From assembly GCA_036505875.1 (NCBI GenBank), contig DASXSR010000360.1, positions 1 to 64,000 of the forward strand: a DNA stretch of 64,000 nt, given 5' to 3'. The notes beneath the pieces are model-generated. The model was not told where the DNA came from, did no database searches, and saw nothing but the letters and a program-made list of their open reading frames with translations. The position numbers and the translations under genes were made by a program. Shown in pieces: positions 17,282-25,169 of this stretch. This stretch comes from Onstottus_A sp036505875. GTDB taxonomy: Bacteria; Acidobacteriota; Blastocatellia; UBA7656. Each line of letters starts with the position of its first letter. The stretch's first letter is position 1.

Positions 17282-18496
17282 ATGACCATCGACGAACAGA
17301 TAGCGTTACTTCGCAAGGGTACAGTCGACTGCATCCCTGAAGAGGAGCTTCGGCGCAAACTCGAGCGCTCGGCGAAGACCGGAAAGCCGCTTCGTGTCAA
17401 AGCCGGCTTTGATCCCACGGCTCCCGATATTCATCTCGGTCACACCGTGCTCATTCGCAAGATGCGGCACTTTCAGCAGCTCGGGCACACGGTCATCTTT
17501 TTGATCGGCGACTTCACCGGAATGATCGGCGATCCGTCAGGGCGATCGGCGACCAGGCCGCCGCTCACGCGAGAGCAGATCGATGAGAACGCCGAGACCT
17601 ACAAGCAGCAGATCTTCAAGCTGCTCGACCGCGACCGCACCGAGATCAGATTCAATAACGAGTGGTTCTCGAAGTTCGGCGCGGATGATTTCGTTCGCCT
17701 TGCAGGAAAAGCAACTGTCGCGCAGTTGCTCGAGCGCGAAGACTTTAGGAAGCGTTTTGAGTCGAATGCGCCGATCAGCATTCACGAGCTGATGTACGCG
17801 CTTGCACAAGGGTACGACTCGGTGGCGCTTGAAGCCGACGTCGAGCTTGGTGGAACGGACCAGAAACTCAATCTGCTGATGGCTCGCCAGATCCAGCAAG
17901 CTTACGGCGTGAAAGAACCGCAGCTCATAATGACGACGCCGCTGCTCGAAGGGCTGGACGGCGTGCAGAAGATGTCCAAGAGCCTCGACAACTACGTCGG
18001 CATCACCGAATCGCCTCGCGAGATGTTCGGCAAGCTGATGTCGATCAGCGATGTGCTGATGTGGCGATACTACGAGCTTCTGACTGATATGTCTTTGAGC
18101 GAAATCGCGGCGCTGACAGAGGCCGTCGCCAAGGGCGAGAAGCATCCGCGCGATTTGAAAGCCGAACTGGCGCGTCGAATCGTCGCGGATTTTCATTCGC
18201 AGACCGAAGCCGAAGAAGCGAGCCGCGAGTTCGATCGAATGTTCCGCGACCATCAAACGCCCTCGGACATTCCAACAATCGAGAAGCCGGCCGGAGGGAT
18301 CAGGCTTGTGAAGCTGTTGGCTGCTGAAGGACTGGCGCCGTCTGTATCCGATGCGCAGAGGCTCGTCGCGCAGGGTGGTGTTCGCTTGAACGGCGAGAGA
18401 GTGAATGACGTAAAACTCGAAGTCGGGGCCAGCGCGGGCGAGGAAGCTTTAATTCAAGTCGGCAGCCGAAAGTTTTTGCGTGTGATTTTTAAGTAG
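17282..18496 (+). CDS. tyrS: Tyrosyl-tRNA synthetase
   Basis: A 404-residue class I synthetase of the longer bacterial TyrS type (TyrZ-like). The HIGH-equivalent motif is P-D-I-H-L-G-H near residues 49-55, and KMSKS is intact near 229-233 (V-Q-K-M-S-K-S-L-D-N). A C-terminal S4 RNA-binding domain (about 340-404) contains A-Q-R-L-V-A-Q-G-G-V-R-L-N-G. The enzyme charges tRNA-Tyr. An 89-bp palindromic element starts at the base after the stop and may act as its transcription end. Confidence 0.97.
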   Translation: MTIDEQIALLRKGTVDCIPEEELRRKLERSAKTGKPLRVKAGFDPTAPDIHLGHTVLIRKMRHFQQLGHTVIFLIGDFTGMIGDPSGRSATRPPLTREQIDENAETYKQQIFKLLDRDRTEIRFNNEWFSKFGADDFVRLAGKATVAQLLEREDFRKRFESNAPISIHELMYALAQGYDSVALEADVELGGTDQKLNLLMARQIQQAYGVKEPQLIMTTPLLEGLDGVQKMSKSLDNYVGITESPREMFGKLMSISDVLMWRYYELLTDMSLSEIAALTEAVAKGEKHPRDLKAELARRIVADFHSQTEAEEASREFDRMFRDHQTPSDIPTIEKPAGGIRLVKLLAAEGLAPSVSDAQRLVAQGGVRLNGERVNDVKLEVGASAGEEALIQVGSRKFLRVIFK

Positions 18497-18585
18497 CATG
18501 TAGGGGCGGCCCTCCGTGGCCGCCCCTCGTTACATTGTCACGATTCGATTTGCGAGGAGGGGCGGCCACGCAGGGCCGTTACATG
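18497..18585. repeat. 89-bp palindromic element, copy A
   Basis: An imperfect inverted repeat that begins and ends with CATG and has arms rich in GGGGCGGCC / GGCCGCCCC. A second member of the same length and layout is at 63021-63109. It starts directly after the tyrS stop codon, and its last bases contain the ATG at 18583 used by the next gene. Confidence 0.75.
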
Positions 18586-19896
18586 AGCCTAATGAATCGT
18601 CGTGAATTCAATCAGAGTTTGCTTTGCTCACTAGCAGCGGCAGCGCTGCCCCGGGCGCAGGCGCAAAGCTCCTTGCGAATCAATGGGCAGCGAATTGTCG
18701 AACACCTAACGTCGCTTTCGCAGTTTGGCAAGAACGCTCAAGGGGGCGTCTCCCGCGTCGCCTACAGCGAAGGCGACCGGCAGGGCCGTGAGTATGCGAT
18801 GGGCTTGATGCGAAGCGCCGGACTTGAAGTGAGCATTGATGCGGCCGGAAATCTCGTTGGCCGGCGCGCTGGGGGTGATCCGACGCTGAAGCCTCTCGTG
18901 ATGGGCTCGCACATCGATTCGGTTCCGGAAGGCGGCAACTACGACGGTGATGTCGGCTCAATGAGCGCAATCGAAGTCGCTCAGACTTTGAATGAAAGGA
19001 AGATTGTTACTCGGCATCCGCTTGAAGTGATCATCTTTGCCAACGAAGAAGGCGGGACGATCGGCAGTCACGCCATCGGCGGCGAATTCAACGAGAAGTA
19101 TTTCGGTTTCGTGAGCAACAGCGGCAAAACCATTCGCGAAGGCATAAAGTTCATCGGCGGCGATCCCGACAAGCTCTCAAGCGTTCGGCGCAAACGCGGC
19201 GACATTCACGCATATCTGGAACTGCACATCGAGCAGGGCGGCATCCTCGACGCCGAGAAGATCAACATCGGTGTCGTCGAAGGCATCGTCGGAATCACAC
19301 ACTGGGACGTTAAGATCGAAGGGTTCGCCAATCACGCGGGAACTACGCCGATGAATCAGCGCCGCGACTCGATGCTCGCCGCCGCAAAGTTCATCGACGC
19401 AGTCAATCGGGTCGTGACCAGCATTCCGGGGCGGCAGGTCGGGACTGTCGGAAAGCTACAGGCGTGGCCCGGCGCGTACAACGTGATACCGGGAAAGGTT
19501 GTCCTCGGCCTGGAGCTTCGCGATCTGGATGCGGCCAAGGTGCGGATGATGTATCAGAAGATTCGAGACGAAGCAGCCGCGATCGGCAGGTTAACGGGCA
19601 CAACCTTCGAGTTCATCGAGACGGACTCGAGCGTCCCGGCGCCGACAGACGAGCGAATACGGAAGCTGATCGACGAGACCGCGAAGGGCCTCGGATTGAC
19701 GACGAAGTTCATGCCGAGCGGGGCGGGCCACGACGCGCAGGAGCTCGCGCCGATCGCGCCGATCGGAATGATCTTCATCCCAAGCGTCGGCGGAATCAGC
19801 CATTCGCCCAAAGAGTTTTCGCGTGCCGAAGACATCGCCAACGGAGCCAACGTTTTGCTTCTTGCGTTACTCAAGCTCGATGGCGCCCGCCTCTGA
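18583..19896 (+). CDS. M20-family amidase, allantoate/N-carbamoyl-amino-acid hydrolase type
   Basis: About 437 residues. An N-terminal N-R-R-E-F-N-Q-S-L-L-C-S-L-A-A-A-A resembles a Tat signal, so export is likely. The dinuclear-metal motifs of the M20/AllC group are present: G-S-H-I-D-S-V-P-E-G-G-N-Y-D-G, N-E-E-G-G, L-H-I-E-Q-G and the C-terminal S-G-A-G-H-D-A-Q. It should hydrolyse a carbamoyl or ureido bond in a purine- or pyrimidine-derived compound or an N-carbamoyl amino acid. The ATG codons at 18583 and 18592 are both possible. The longer frame from 18535 lies inside a repeat and is rejected. Confidence 0.88.
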   Translation: MSLMNRREFNQSLLCSLAAAALPRAQAQSSLRINGQRIVEHLTSLSQFGKNAQGGVSRVAYSEGDRQGREYAMGLMRSAGLEVSIDAAGNLVGRRAGGDPTLKPLVMGSHIDSVPEGGNYDGDVGSMSAIEVAQTLNERKIVTRHPLEVIIFANEEGGTIGSHAIGGEFNEKYFGFVSNSGKTIREGIKFIGGDPDKLSSVRRKRGDIHAYLELHIEQGGILDAEKINIGVVEGIVGITHWDVKIEGFANHAGTTPMNQRRDSMLAAAKFIDAVNRVVTSIPGRQVGTVGKLQAWPGAYNVIPGKVVLGLELRDLDAAKVRMMYQKIRDEAAAIGRLTGTTFEFIETDSSVPAPTDERIRKLIDETAKGLGLTTKFMPSGAGHDAQELAPIAPIGMIFIPSVGGISHSPKEFSRAEDIANGANVLLLALLKLDGARL

Positions 19897-19998
19897 GAGT
19901 TCACCCCGCGAGGCCAATTAACAATTCGCTCGACGGGGCGAAGGTGTTACATTATCGTTGGAACAAGTGAAGACGGAGTCGGTTTGAGAGGAGGAAGT

Positions 19999-21315
19999 AT
20001 GAGCGCGAATACGTTGACGGTCACAGACAATAGAACAGGCAAGCAGTATGAGTTCCCGATCGAAGACGGCGTGATTCGGGCAATGGACCTTCGGAAGATT
20101 AAGGCCTCGGATGAAGACTTCGGATTGATGGCGTATGACCCTGCTTTCATGAACACCGCTTCATGCAAGAGCCGGATCACCTTCATCGACGGGGACAAAG
20201 GCATCCTTCAATATCGCGGCTATCCGATCGAGCAGCTCGCCCAGGAGAGCACCTATCTGGAGGTGGCCTACCTGCTTCTATATGGCGAGTTGCCGACGGC
20301 GGAGCAGTTGAGAGACTGGTCGTGGAACATTACTCACCACACGTTCATTCACGAACAGATCAAGAAGTTCATGGACGGGTTCCATTACGATGCTCATCCG
20401 ATGGGGATGCTGATCGGGACTGTCGGAGCGCTATCGACTTTCTACAAGGATGCGAAGGACATCTTCAACGCGGAGTCCCGCAAGCATCAAATCCACCGGC
20501 TCATCGCAAAGATGCCGACGCTGGCGGCGTTCGCATATCGGCACAGCGTCGGCATGGCTTACGACTATCCCGACAACGATCTGAGCTATCCCGGTAATTT
20601 CCTGAACATGATGTTCAAGATGACCGAGGTGAAGTACAAACCGAACCGCGTGCTGGAACACGCGCTCGACGTGTTGTTCATCTTGCACGCCGATCACGAG
20701 CAGAATTGCGGCACGAACGCCATGCGCAGCATCGGAAGCTCGCACGTTGATCCATACTCGGCGGTTGCGGGCGCGGCGGCGGCGCTGTATGGCCCGCTGC
20801 ATGGCGGCGCCAACGAGGCGGTGCTTCGCATGTTGAACGAGATCGGATCGAAGGACCACGTTCCGGCTTACATTAAACGAGTGAAGGACGGCGACGTGAA
20901 GCTGATGGGATTCGGGCACAGGGTCTACAAGAACTACGATCCGCGCGCGAAGATAATCAAGAAGATCGCCGACGAAGTATTCGAAGTTACCGGCAAGAAT
21001 CCGGTGCTGGACATCGCGCTTGAGTTGGAGCGCATAGCGCTGGAGGACGACTACTTCGTCTCTCGCAAGCTCTATCCGAACGTCGACTTCTACTCGGGCA
21101 TCATCTACCAGGCGATGAACTTCCCGGTCGATATGTTCCCGGTGCTGTTTGCAATTCCGCGCACGTCAGGCTGGCTGGCTCAATGGGAGGAGATGCTGCT
21201 GGATTCGGAGCAGAAGATCGCGCGCCCGCGGCAGGTATATTTGGGTTACGGCGAGCGTGATTACATCCCGATCGAGAAGCGAAAGGAAGAAGGCAAGTCA
21301 GCGACGGCCGAGTGA
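19999..21315 (+). CDS. gltA: Citrate synthase
   Basis: A 438-residue type II citrate synthase. The N-terminal domain of about 50 residues (V-T-D-N-R-T-G-K-Q-Y-E-F-P-I) is followed by L-Q-Y-R-G-Y-P-I-E-Q-L. Active-site motifs are H-A-D-H-E-Q-N-C-G-T-N, G-P-L-H-G-G-A-N-E-A, G-F-G-H-R-V-Y-K and P-N-V-D-F-Y-S-G. It condenses acetyl-CoA and oxaloacetate in the TCA cycle. The ATG at 19999 has a GAGGAGG site 4 bases upstream; a TTG at 19984 is rejected. It converges on the DAO-family gene. Confidence 0.97.
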   Translation: MSANTLTVTDNRTGKQYEFPIEDGVIRAMDLRKIKASDEDFGLMAYDPAFMNTASCKSRITFIDGDKGILQYRGYPIEQLAQESTYLEVAYLLLYGELPTAEQLRDWSWNITHHTFIHEQIKKFMDGFHYDAHPMGMLIGTVGALSTFYKDAKDIFNAESRKHQIHRLIAKMPTLAAFAYRHSVGMAYDYPDNDLSYPGNFLNMMFKMTEVKYKPNRVLEHALDVLFILHADHEQNCGTNAMRSIGSSHVDPYSAVAGAAAALYGPLHGGANEAVLRMLNEIGSKDHVPAYIKRVKDGDVKLMGFGHRVYKNYDPRAKIIKKIADEVFEVTGKNPVLDIALELERIALEDDYFVSRKLYPNVDFYSGIIYQAMNFPVDMFPVLFAIPRTSGWLAQWEEMLLDSEQKIARPRQVYLGYGERDYIPIEKRKEEGKSATAE

Positions 21316-21362
21316 AGGAACCAAGTTTTGATCCGGAACAAACCCTGGAGCTGGAGAGCATC

Positions 21363-22541
21363 TCAAACCACGTTTGCCTCTCGCTCAGTTGCGGCGCCCG
21401 AGAAGCGCTCGAGAGAAAACGTCGCAATATCGAAATCTTCCGTCTCACGTCCCGCGATCATATCGGCCAATATGCGTCCCGCCGCCGGCGAATGTTGAAA
21501 GCCGTGCCCGCTGAATCCCGCGATTAGAAAAAATCCTTCCATCTCGTCAGCCGGACCGATGATCGGCATAGCGTCGGGAGTCATCTCGTAAAGCCCTGCC
21601 CAGGCGTGCGCGATTCCAGCATCCGCCAGAGCGGGCAGTCGTTTCACTGCGACCGGCGTCACTCTCTCTAGAAACTGCCAGCTTACAGTCGTGTCGTAAC
21701 TCGAAGGCTCGTCCGGATCAGACATGCCAAAAAGGATTCCAGCGCCCTCACGATGAAAATAAAAAGTGGTCTCGAAGTCTATAACCATAATGCGCGAGGC
21801 GGGCACGCGCGAGCCGGACGCCAGCGGTTCGGTGATGAAAACGTGCCGGCGAAACGGAAGCACCGGTACCTCGAGTCCGACCATCTTGCCGATGTCTCGG
21901 GCATAAGGTCCCGCCGCGTTGACGACGGTATGAGTCGATATCGCGCCTCGCGTTGTTTGGACCATAGCAACGTGACCCTCGTCGATTGTGATCCCAGTCA
22001 CTTCAGTGTCGCGATAGACTTTGGCTCCAGCAGCTTGAGCCGCCTTTGCAAACCCCATGGTTACGCCGTTTGGATCGGCGATCCCGTCCCGCGCGCAGAA
22101 CGTCGCCTCAATGACGTTATCACTTTCAAGTCCGGGTGCGAGCCGACCGGCTTCCTCAGGCGACATCAGCACGACCTCGACGCCCAGCCGACGTTGCATC
22201 TGGGCGTTGCGTCGAAACGCGTTGACGTCTCGCTCGTTTGATAAAAGAAACAGGTAGCCGTCCTGATGAAAGTCGATTTCATATCCGACCTCTTCTGCGA
22301 AATGCTCTAACAATCGAATCGATTCGATCGACAGCTTGACGTTAGACTCGTTAGAGAACTGATGCCTGACGCCACCCGCGTTGCGACCCGTTGACCCCAT
22401 CCCCAGCATCGGCTCGCGTTCGAGGAGCACGACATCGGCGATGCCGCGGCGAGTTAGATGATAAGCGGTGCTTGCGCCCATGCACCCGCCCCCGATGATC
22501 ACCACGTCCGCAGTCTTTTTCATTTGCGAGGCGGCAGGCAT
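21363..22541 (-). CDS. DAO-family FAD-dependent oxidoreductase (sarcosine-oxidase beta-like)
   Basis: About 392 residues with an N-terminal D-V-V-I-I-G-G-G-C-M-G-A-S-T-A-Y-H-L-T-R-R-G FAD fold, G-R-N-A-G-G-V-R-H-Q-F, and a C-terminal G-F-S-G-H-G-F-Q-H-S-P-A-A-G. This is the layout of sarcosine oxidase beta subunits and dimethylglycine or proline dehydrogenase-like enzymes. It probably oxidises an N-methylated or secondary amino acid. The start is uncertain: ATG at 22541 or 22523. A longer frame to 22664 would overlap the upstream gene and has no support. Confidence 0.85.
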   Translation of the reverse strand: MPAASQMKKTADVVIIGGGCMGASTAYHLTRRGIADVVLLEREPMLGMGSTGRNAGGVRHQFSNESNVKLSIESIRLLEHFAEEVGYEIDFHQDGYLFLLSNERDVNAFRRNAQMQRRLGVEVVLMSPEEAGRLAPGLESDNVIEATFCARDGIADPNGVTMGFAKAAQAAGAKVYRDTEVTGITIDEGHVAMVQTTRGAISTHTVVNAAGPYARDIGKMVGLEVPVLPFRRHVFITEPLASGSRVPASRIMVIDFETTFYFHREGAGILFGMSDPDEPSSYDTTVSWQFLERVTPVAVKRLPALADAGIAHAWAGLYEMTPDAMPIIGPADEMEGFFLIAGFSGHGFQHSPAAGRILADMIAGRETEDFDIATFSLERFSGAATEREANVV

Positions 22542-22579
22542 AGACCACGAATGGCGCTGATTCAACGAAGTAGCGCGGA

Positions 22580-24424
22580 TTACTTGTTGCCTAACGCGTC
22601 GAGCTTTGATTTGATTCTTGCTGAAAGTTCTTTGCTGACCGGAAGCATCAGCGCTTTCTGCCACACGTCGCGCGCCTGGGAAGCCTTTCCCCGCTTCAGA
22701 AACGCATCGCCGAGATGATCGAGTATCGCAGGAGAGGCGCCAAGCTGCGCCGCCTCGGTCAGGTAACGTTCGGCTTCTTCGAGCTTATCCAATTTGTAAT
22801 AAGCCCAGCCGAGACTGTCGAGATAGGCCGCGTTCTTGGACGCTGCTTTTACGGCGCGCTGAATCATCGCGAGCGCTTCTTCCAGCTTCTCACCGCGCTC
22901 GACCATCGCGTACCCGAGATTATTCAACGCGAGCGCGTTGTTGGGATCCAGTTGCAGCACTTTTCGCAGCGCCGCTTCGGCTTCAGCAGCGTGGCCTTGG
23001 TGTTGAAGCATCGAGGAGATGATGACGTAGCCGTTTACGTTTTTGGGCAGGTGTTGTGTTGCCTGGCGAATGAGATTGTCAGCTTCGTCAAGTTTGTTCT
23101 GCGCGTACAACAACGCCGCCAACTCAAGCTGTCCCTGAGAACCTTCGGGATCGATCTTGATCGCCTCGCGGAACTCGTTTTCTGCATCCGGGTTTCGGCC
23201 CAGGTGTTCGTAAGCCTCTCCCAGACGCGTGTGGTAGGAAGGATCGCGAGGCTGCAACTCGGTCCCTTTCTTATACGAATCGATCGCTTCTTGGTAGCGT
23301 GCAATACTGTGATAAGCGAGACCCATGTTGTAATGCGTCGGAGCGTACCGCGGATTAAGCTCGACTGCGCGCTTCAACTCTTCGATCGCCTCGTTGGCGC
23401 CCCTAGACCAGAGAACGGCGAGGCCCATCTCGCTGTGCACGCGGTACATCTGATAATAGTTGGGCTCAGCAGCCACGAGCTCTTTGTACGCCGCAATAGC
23501 ATCTTCCCATCTGCGCATTCTCAAGTAAGTCCAACCCAGGTAGTGACGGGCAAGGCCGTTATTGGGGCGGAGTCGGATCGATTCCTGAAAGGCGGCTATT
23601 GCGTCTTGATAGCGATCTGCCTTTAGCTGGTAGGAACCGAGCGTGTTGAAAACGCCGGCGTCGTCGGGTTTGATTTGTATGACTCGCTTCTGAACGTCGA
23701 TCGCTTCAGCAAACCGCTCGGCCGCGCTCAAAGCGCGCGCAGTCGCCTCAAGTAGCTCAACATCCTTCGGCATGGCTGCGATAGCTTGTCTATATGTATC
23801 TATCTCCTCGTCTCGTTTGCCCTGACGCATATATACCGAAGCGAGACCGAGATAGGCTTCTTTGTAAGCAGGCTTCAACTCGATCGCCCGCTTATAGGGC
23901 TCGATGGCCTCTTCGTACATGTGCTCGTAGACATAAGCTTCCGCTAACTTGAAATGCGCCTCGGGTGAATATGAGTTCGCATTGACTGCTTGTTTTGCCT
24001 TTTCGAGACCCTTGTCGGTGTCAGGCCGAGGCTCGGATGGCGCGACGAAATTGAATGTGATAGTGCCGATGACTTTCACGGGCACTTCACTGAGCTGGGT
24101 GGGCGCAAACTTCCAGCCTCGGGCGGCTGCAACCGCGGCGTCCTTAAGCAATGGATGTCCGCTGATTGCTTGCGCGGAGATGACGTCTCCTTTTTCGTCA
24201 ACGGTCACTTCGACGACGACGGCGCCCGATACGCGCGCGGCTTTTGCGAGCGGCGGGTACACGGGTTCGACGCGCGTGACCGCCGAGCCTTGAAGCACGC
24301 CGCCAGCCTTGCGAATTATTTTCGGCGGTTCGGTTTGAGAGTTGTCTTGTGCGGCTGCGCAGACCGCACACCAGCCGATCACAACGGCGATTGGTGCAAA
24401 GGCGAAGACTCTCCTGCTATTCAA
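22580..24424 (-). CDS. TonB-C domain / TPR repeat protein
   Basis: A 614-residue exported protein. A signal peptide (P-I-A-V-V-I-G-W-C-A-V-C-A-A-A) is followed at about 50-130 by a TonB C-terminal-like domain (V-Y-P-P-L-A-K-A-A-R-V-S-G-A-V-V-V-E-V-T-V-D-E-K-G and W-K-F-A-P). About twelve tetratricopeptide repeats fill the rest, with A-x-x-x-L-G-x-A-Y and P-N-N-x-x-A-x-x-x-L-G-W patterns. It is likely periplasmic and may be a protein-protein scaffold. The start is TTG (24424) backed by GGGAGGAG. The TonB domain is detached from any ExbB/ExbD-binding anchor, so energy transfer is doubtful. Confidence 0.8.
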   Translation of the reverse strand: MNSRRVFAFAPIAVVIGWCAVCAAAQDNSQTEPPKIIRKAGGVLQGSAVTRVEPVYPPLAKAARVSGAVVVEVTVDEKGDVISAQAISGHPLLKDAAVAAARGWKFAPTQLSEVPVKVIGTITFNFVAPSEPRPDTDKGLEKAKQAVNANSYSPEAHFKLAEAYVYEHMYEEAIEPYKRAIELKPAYKEAYLGLASVYMRQGKRDEEIDTYRQAIAAMPKDVELLEATARALSAAERFAEAIDVQKRVIQIKPDDAGVFNTLGSYQLKADRYQDAIAAFQESIRLRPNNGLARHYLGWTYLRMRRWEDAIAAYKELVAAEPNYYQMYRVHSEMGLAVLWSRGANEAIEELKRAVELNPRYAPTHYNMGLAYHSIARYQEAIDSYKKGTELQPRDPSYHTRLGEAYEHLGRNPDAENEFREAIKIDPEGSQGQLELAALLYAQNKLDEADNLIRQATQHLPKNVNGYVIISSMLQHQGHAAEAEAALRKVLQLDPNNALALNNLGYAMVERGEKLEEALAMIQRAVKAASKNAAYLDSLGWAYYKLDKLEEAERYLTEAAQLGASPAILDHLGDAFLKRGKASQARDVWQKALMLPVSKELSARIKSKLDALGNK

Positions 24425-24532
24425 GTTACTCCTCCCTAGCGGAAGGCCGCGAGAACAGTCTCAAAGCTGGCCTCATTATATCACGTTCGAGATTCGCGTC
24501 GGAAAAAGAAAGGTAGAGTCGGAGTCACTTCG

Positions 24533-25132
24533 CTATCCACCCTTCAATGCAAACGCCCACACTGTTACTCCAATCACTCCGGACGCGCCCGAAAGAATCA
24601 TTCGCCATGTTGTTTGTCTGTCCCAAACAAAGGCTGCTAATGCGAAGAACCAAAACAGCGCGAGTTCGTAACGTATTACCCGCATGCCGCGCTGAGTCAG
24701 TAAACCCTCGAAGGACAGAGGCGCCACGGGGATCGGCCTCCAGGGCAGGAAGTAGCGACTATTGCTGAACGGCGCGAAGAACGCGACGCCCAGACCGCCG
24801 TCGGTCATCGCATCGAAGAAACCATGTAGCGCGATGACTGCGAAGAACAACAGGCCAAGGGACCAGATGGAGCGATCGCCGGCCCAACCAAATCTCGAAA
24901 TCGAAAACGCCGCGATCGCTCCAATGACGACGGCGAAAAAGAGCGAGTGCGTGAAACCTCGATGACCGAACGGATGATTGTAGGGAACCATTCCGATGAA
25001 CAGCGCGTCGGCGTCTGGCAACGCTGACAGCGCCATGCATGTGAGCGCGATGCGCGTATTTGGAGTGGTGGCCTCACTCGCAAACTTGGCCGCAACGAAA
25101 CCAACTGCTGCGTGTGTGAATACGGTGGGCAT
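24533..25132 (-). CDS. Membrane-bound metal-dependent hydrolase (DUF457/YdjM-like)
   Basis: About 199 residues. The start M-P-T-V-F-T-H-A-A-V-G, S-A-L-P-D-A-D and H-P-F-G-H-R-G-F-T-H-S are the His/Asp motifs of the YdjM/DUF457 family, and four or five hydrophobic segments follow. Family members are inner-membrane proteins with a probable zinc hydrolase site; the natural substrate is unknown. The ATG at 25132 is chosen because the upstream extension (to 25372) overlaps the preceding gene and has no family similarity. It lies 37 bp after the TPR gene, so it is probably the last gene of this operon. Confidence 0.8.
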   Translation of the reverse strand: MPTVFTHAAVGFVAAKFASEATTPNTRIALTCMALSALPDADALFIGMVPYNHPFGHRGFTHSLFFAVVIGAIAAFSISRFGWAGDRSIWSLGLLFFAVIALHGFFDAMTDGGLGVAFFAPFSNSRYFLPWRPIPVAPLSFEGLLTQRGMRVIRYELALFWFFALAAFVWDRQTTWRMILSGASGVIGVTVWAFALKGG

Positions 25133-25169
25133 GCTGACAACTGCGTCGGTCTGTCGTAGTCGAGCGTTG

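Noticed and set aside
22715..23626. 303-codon open frame on the plus strand
   Set aside because: Antisense to the TPR repeats; no family signal and no ribosome site.
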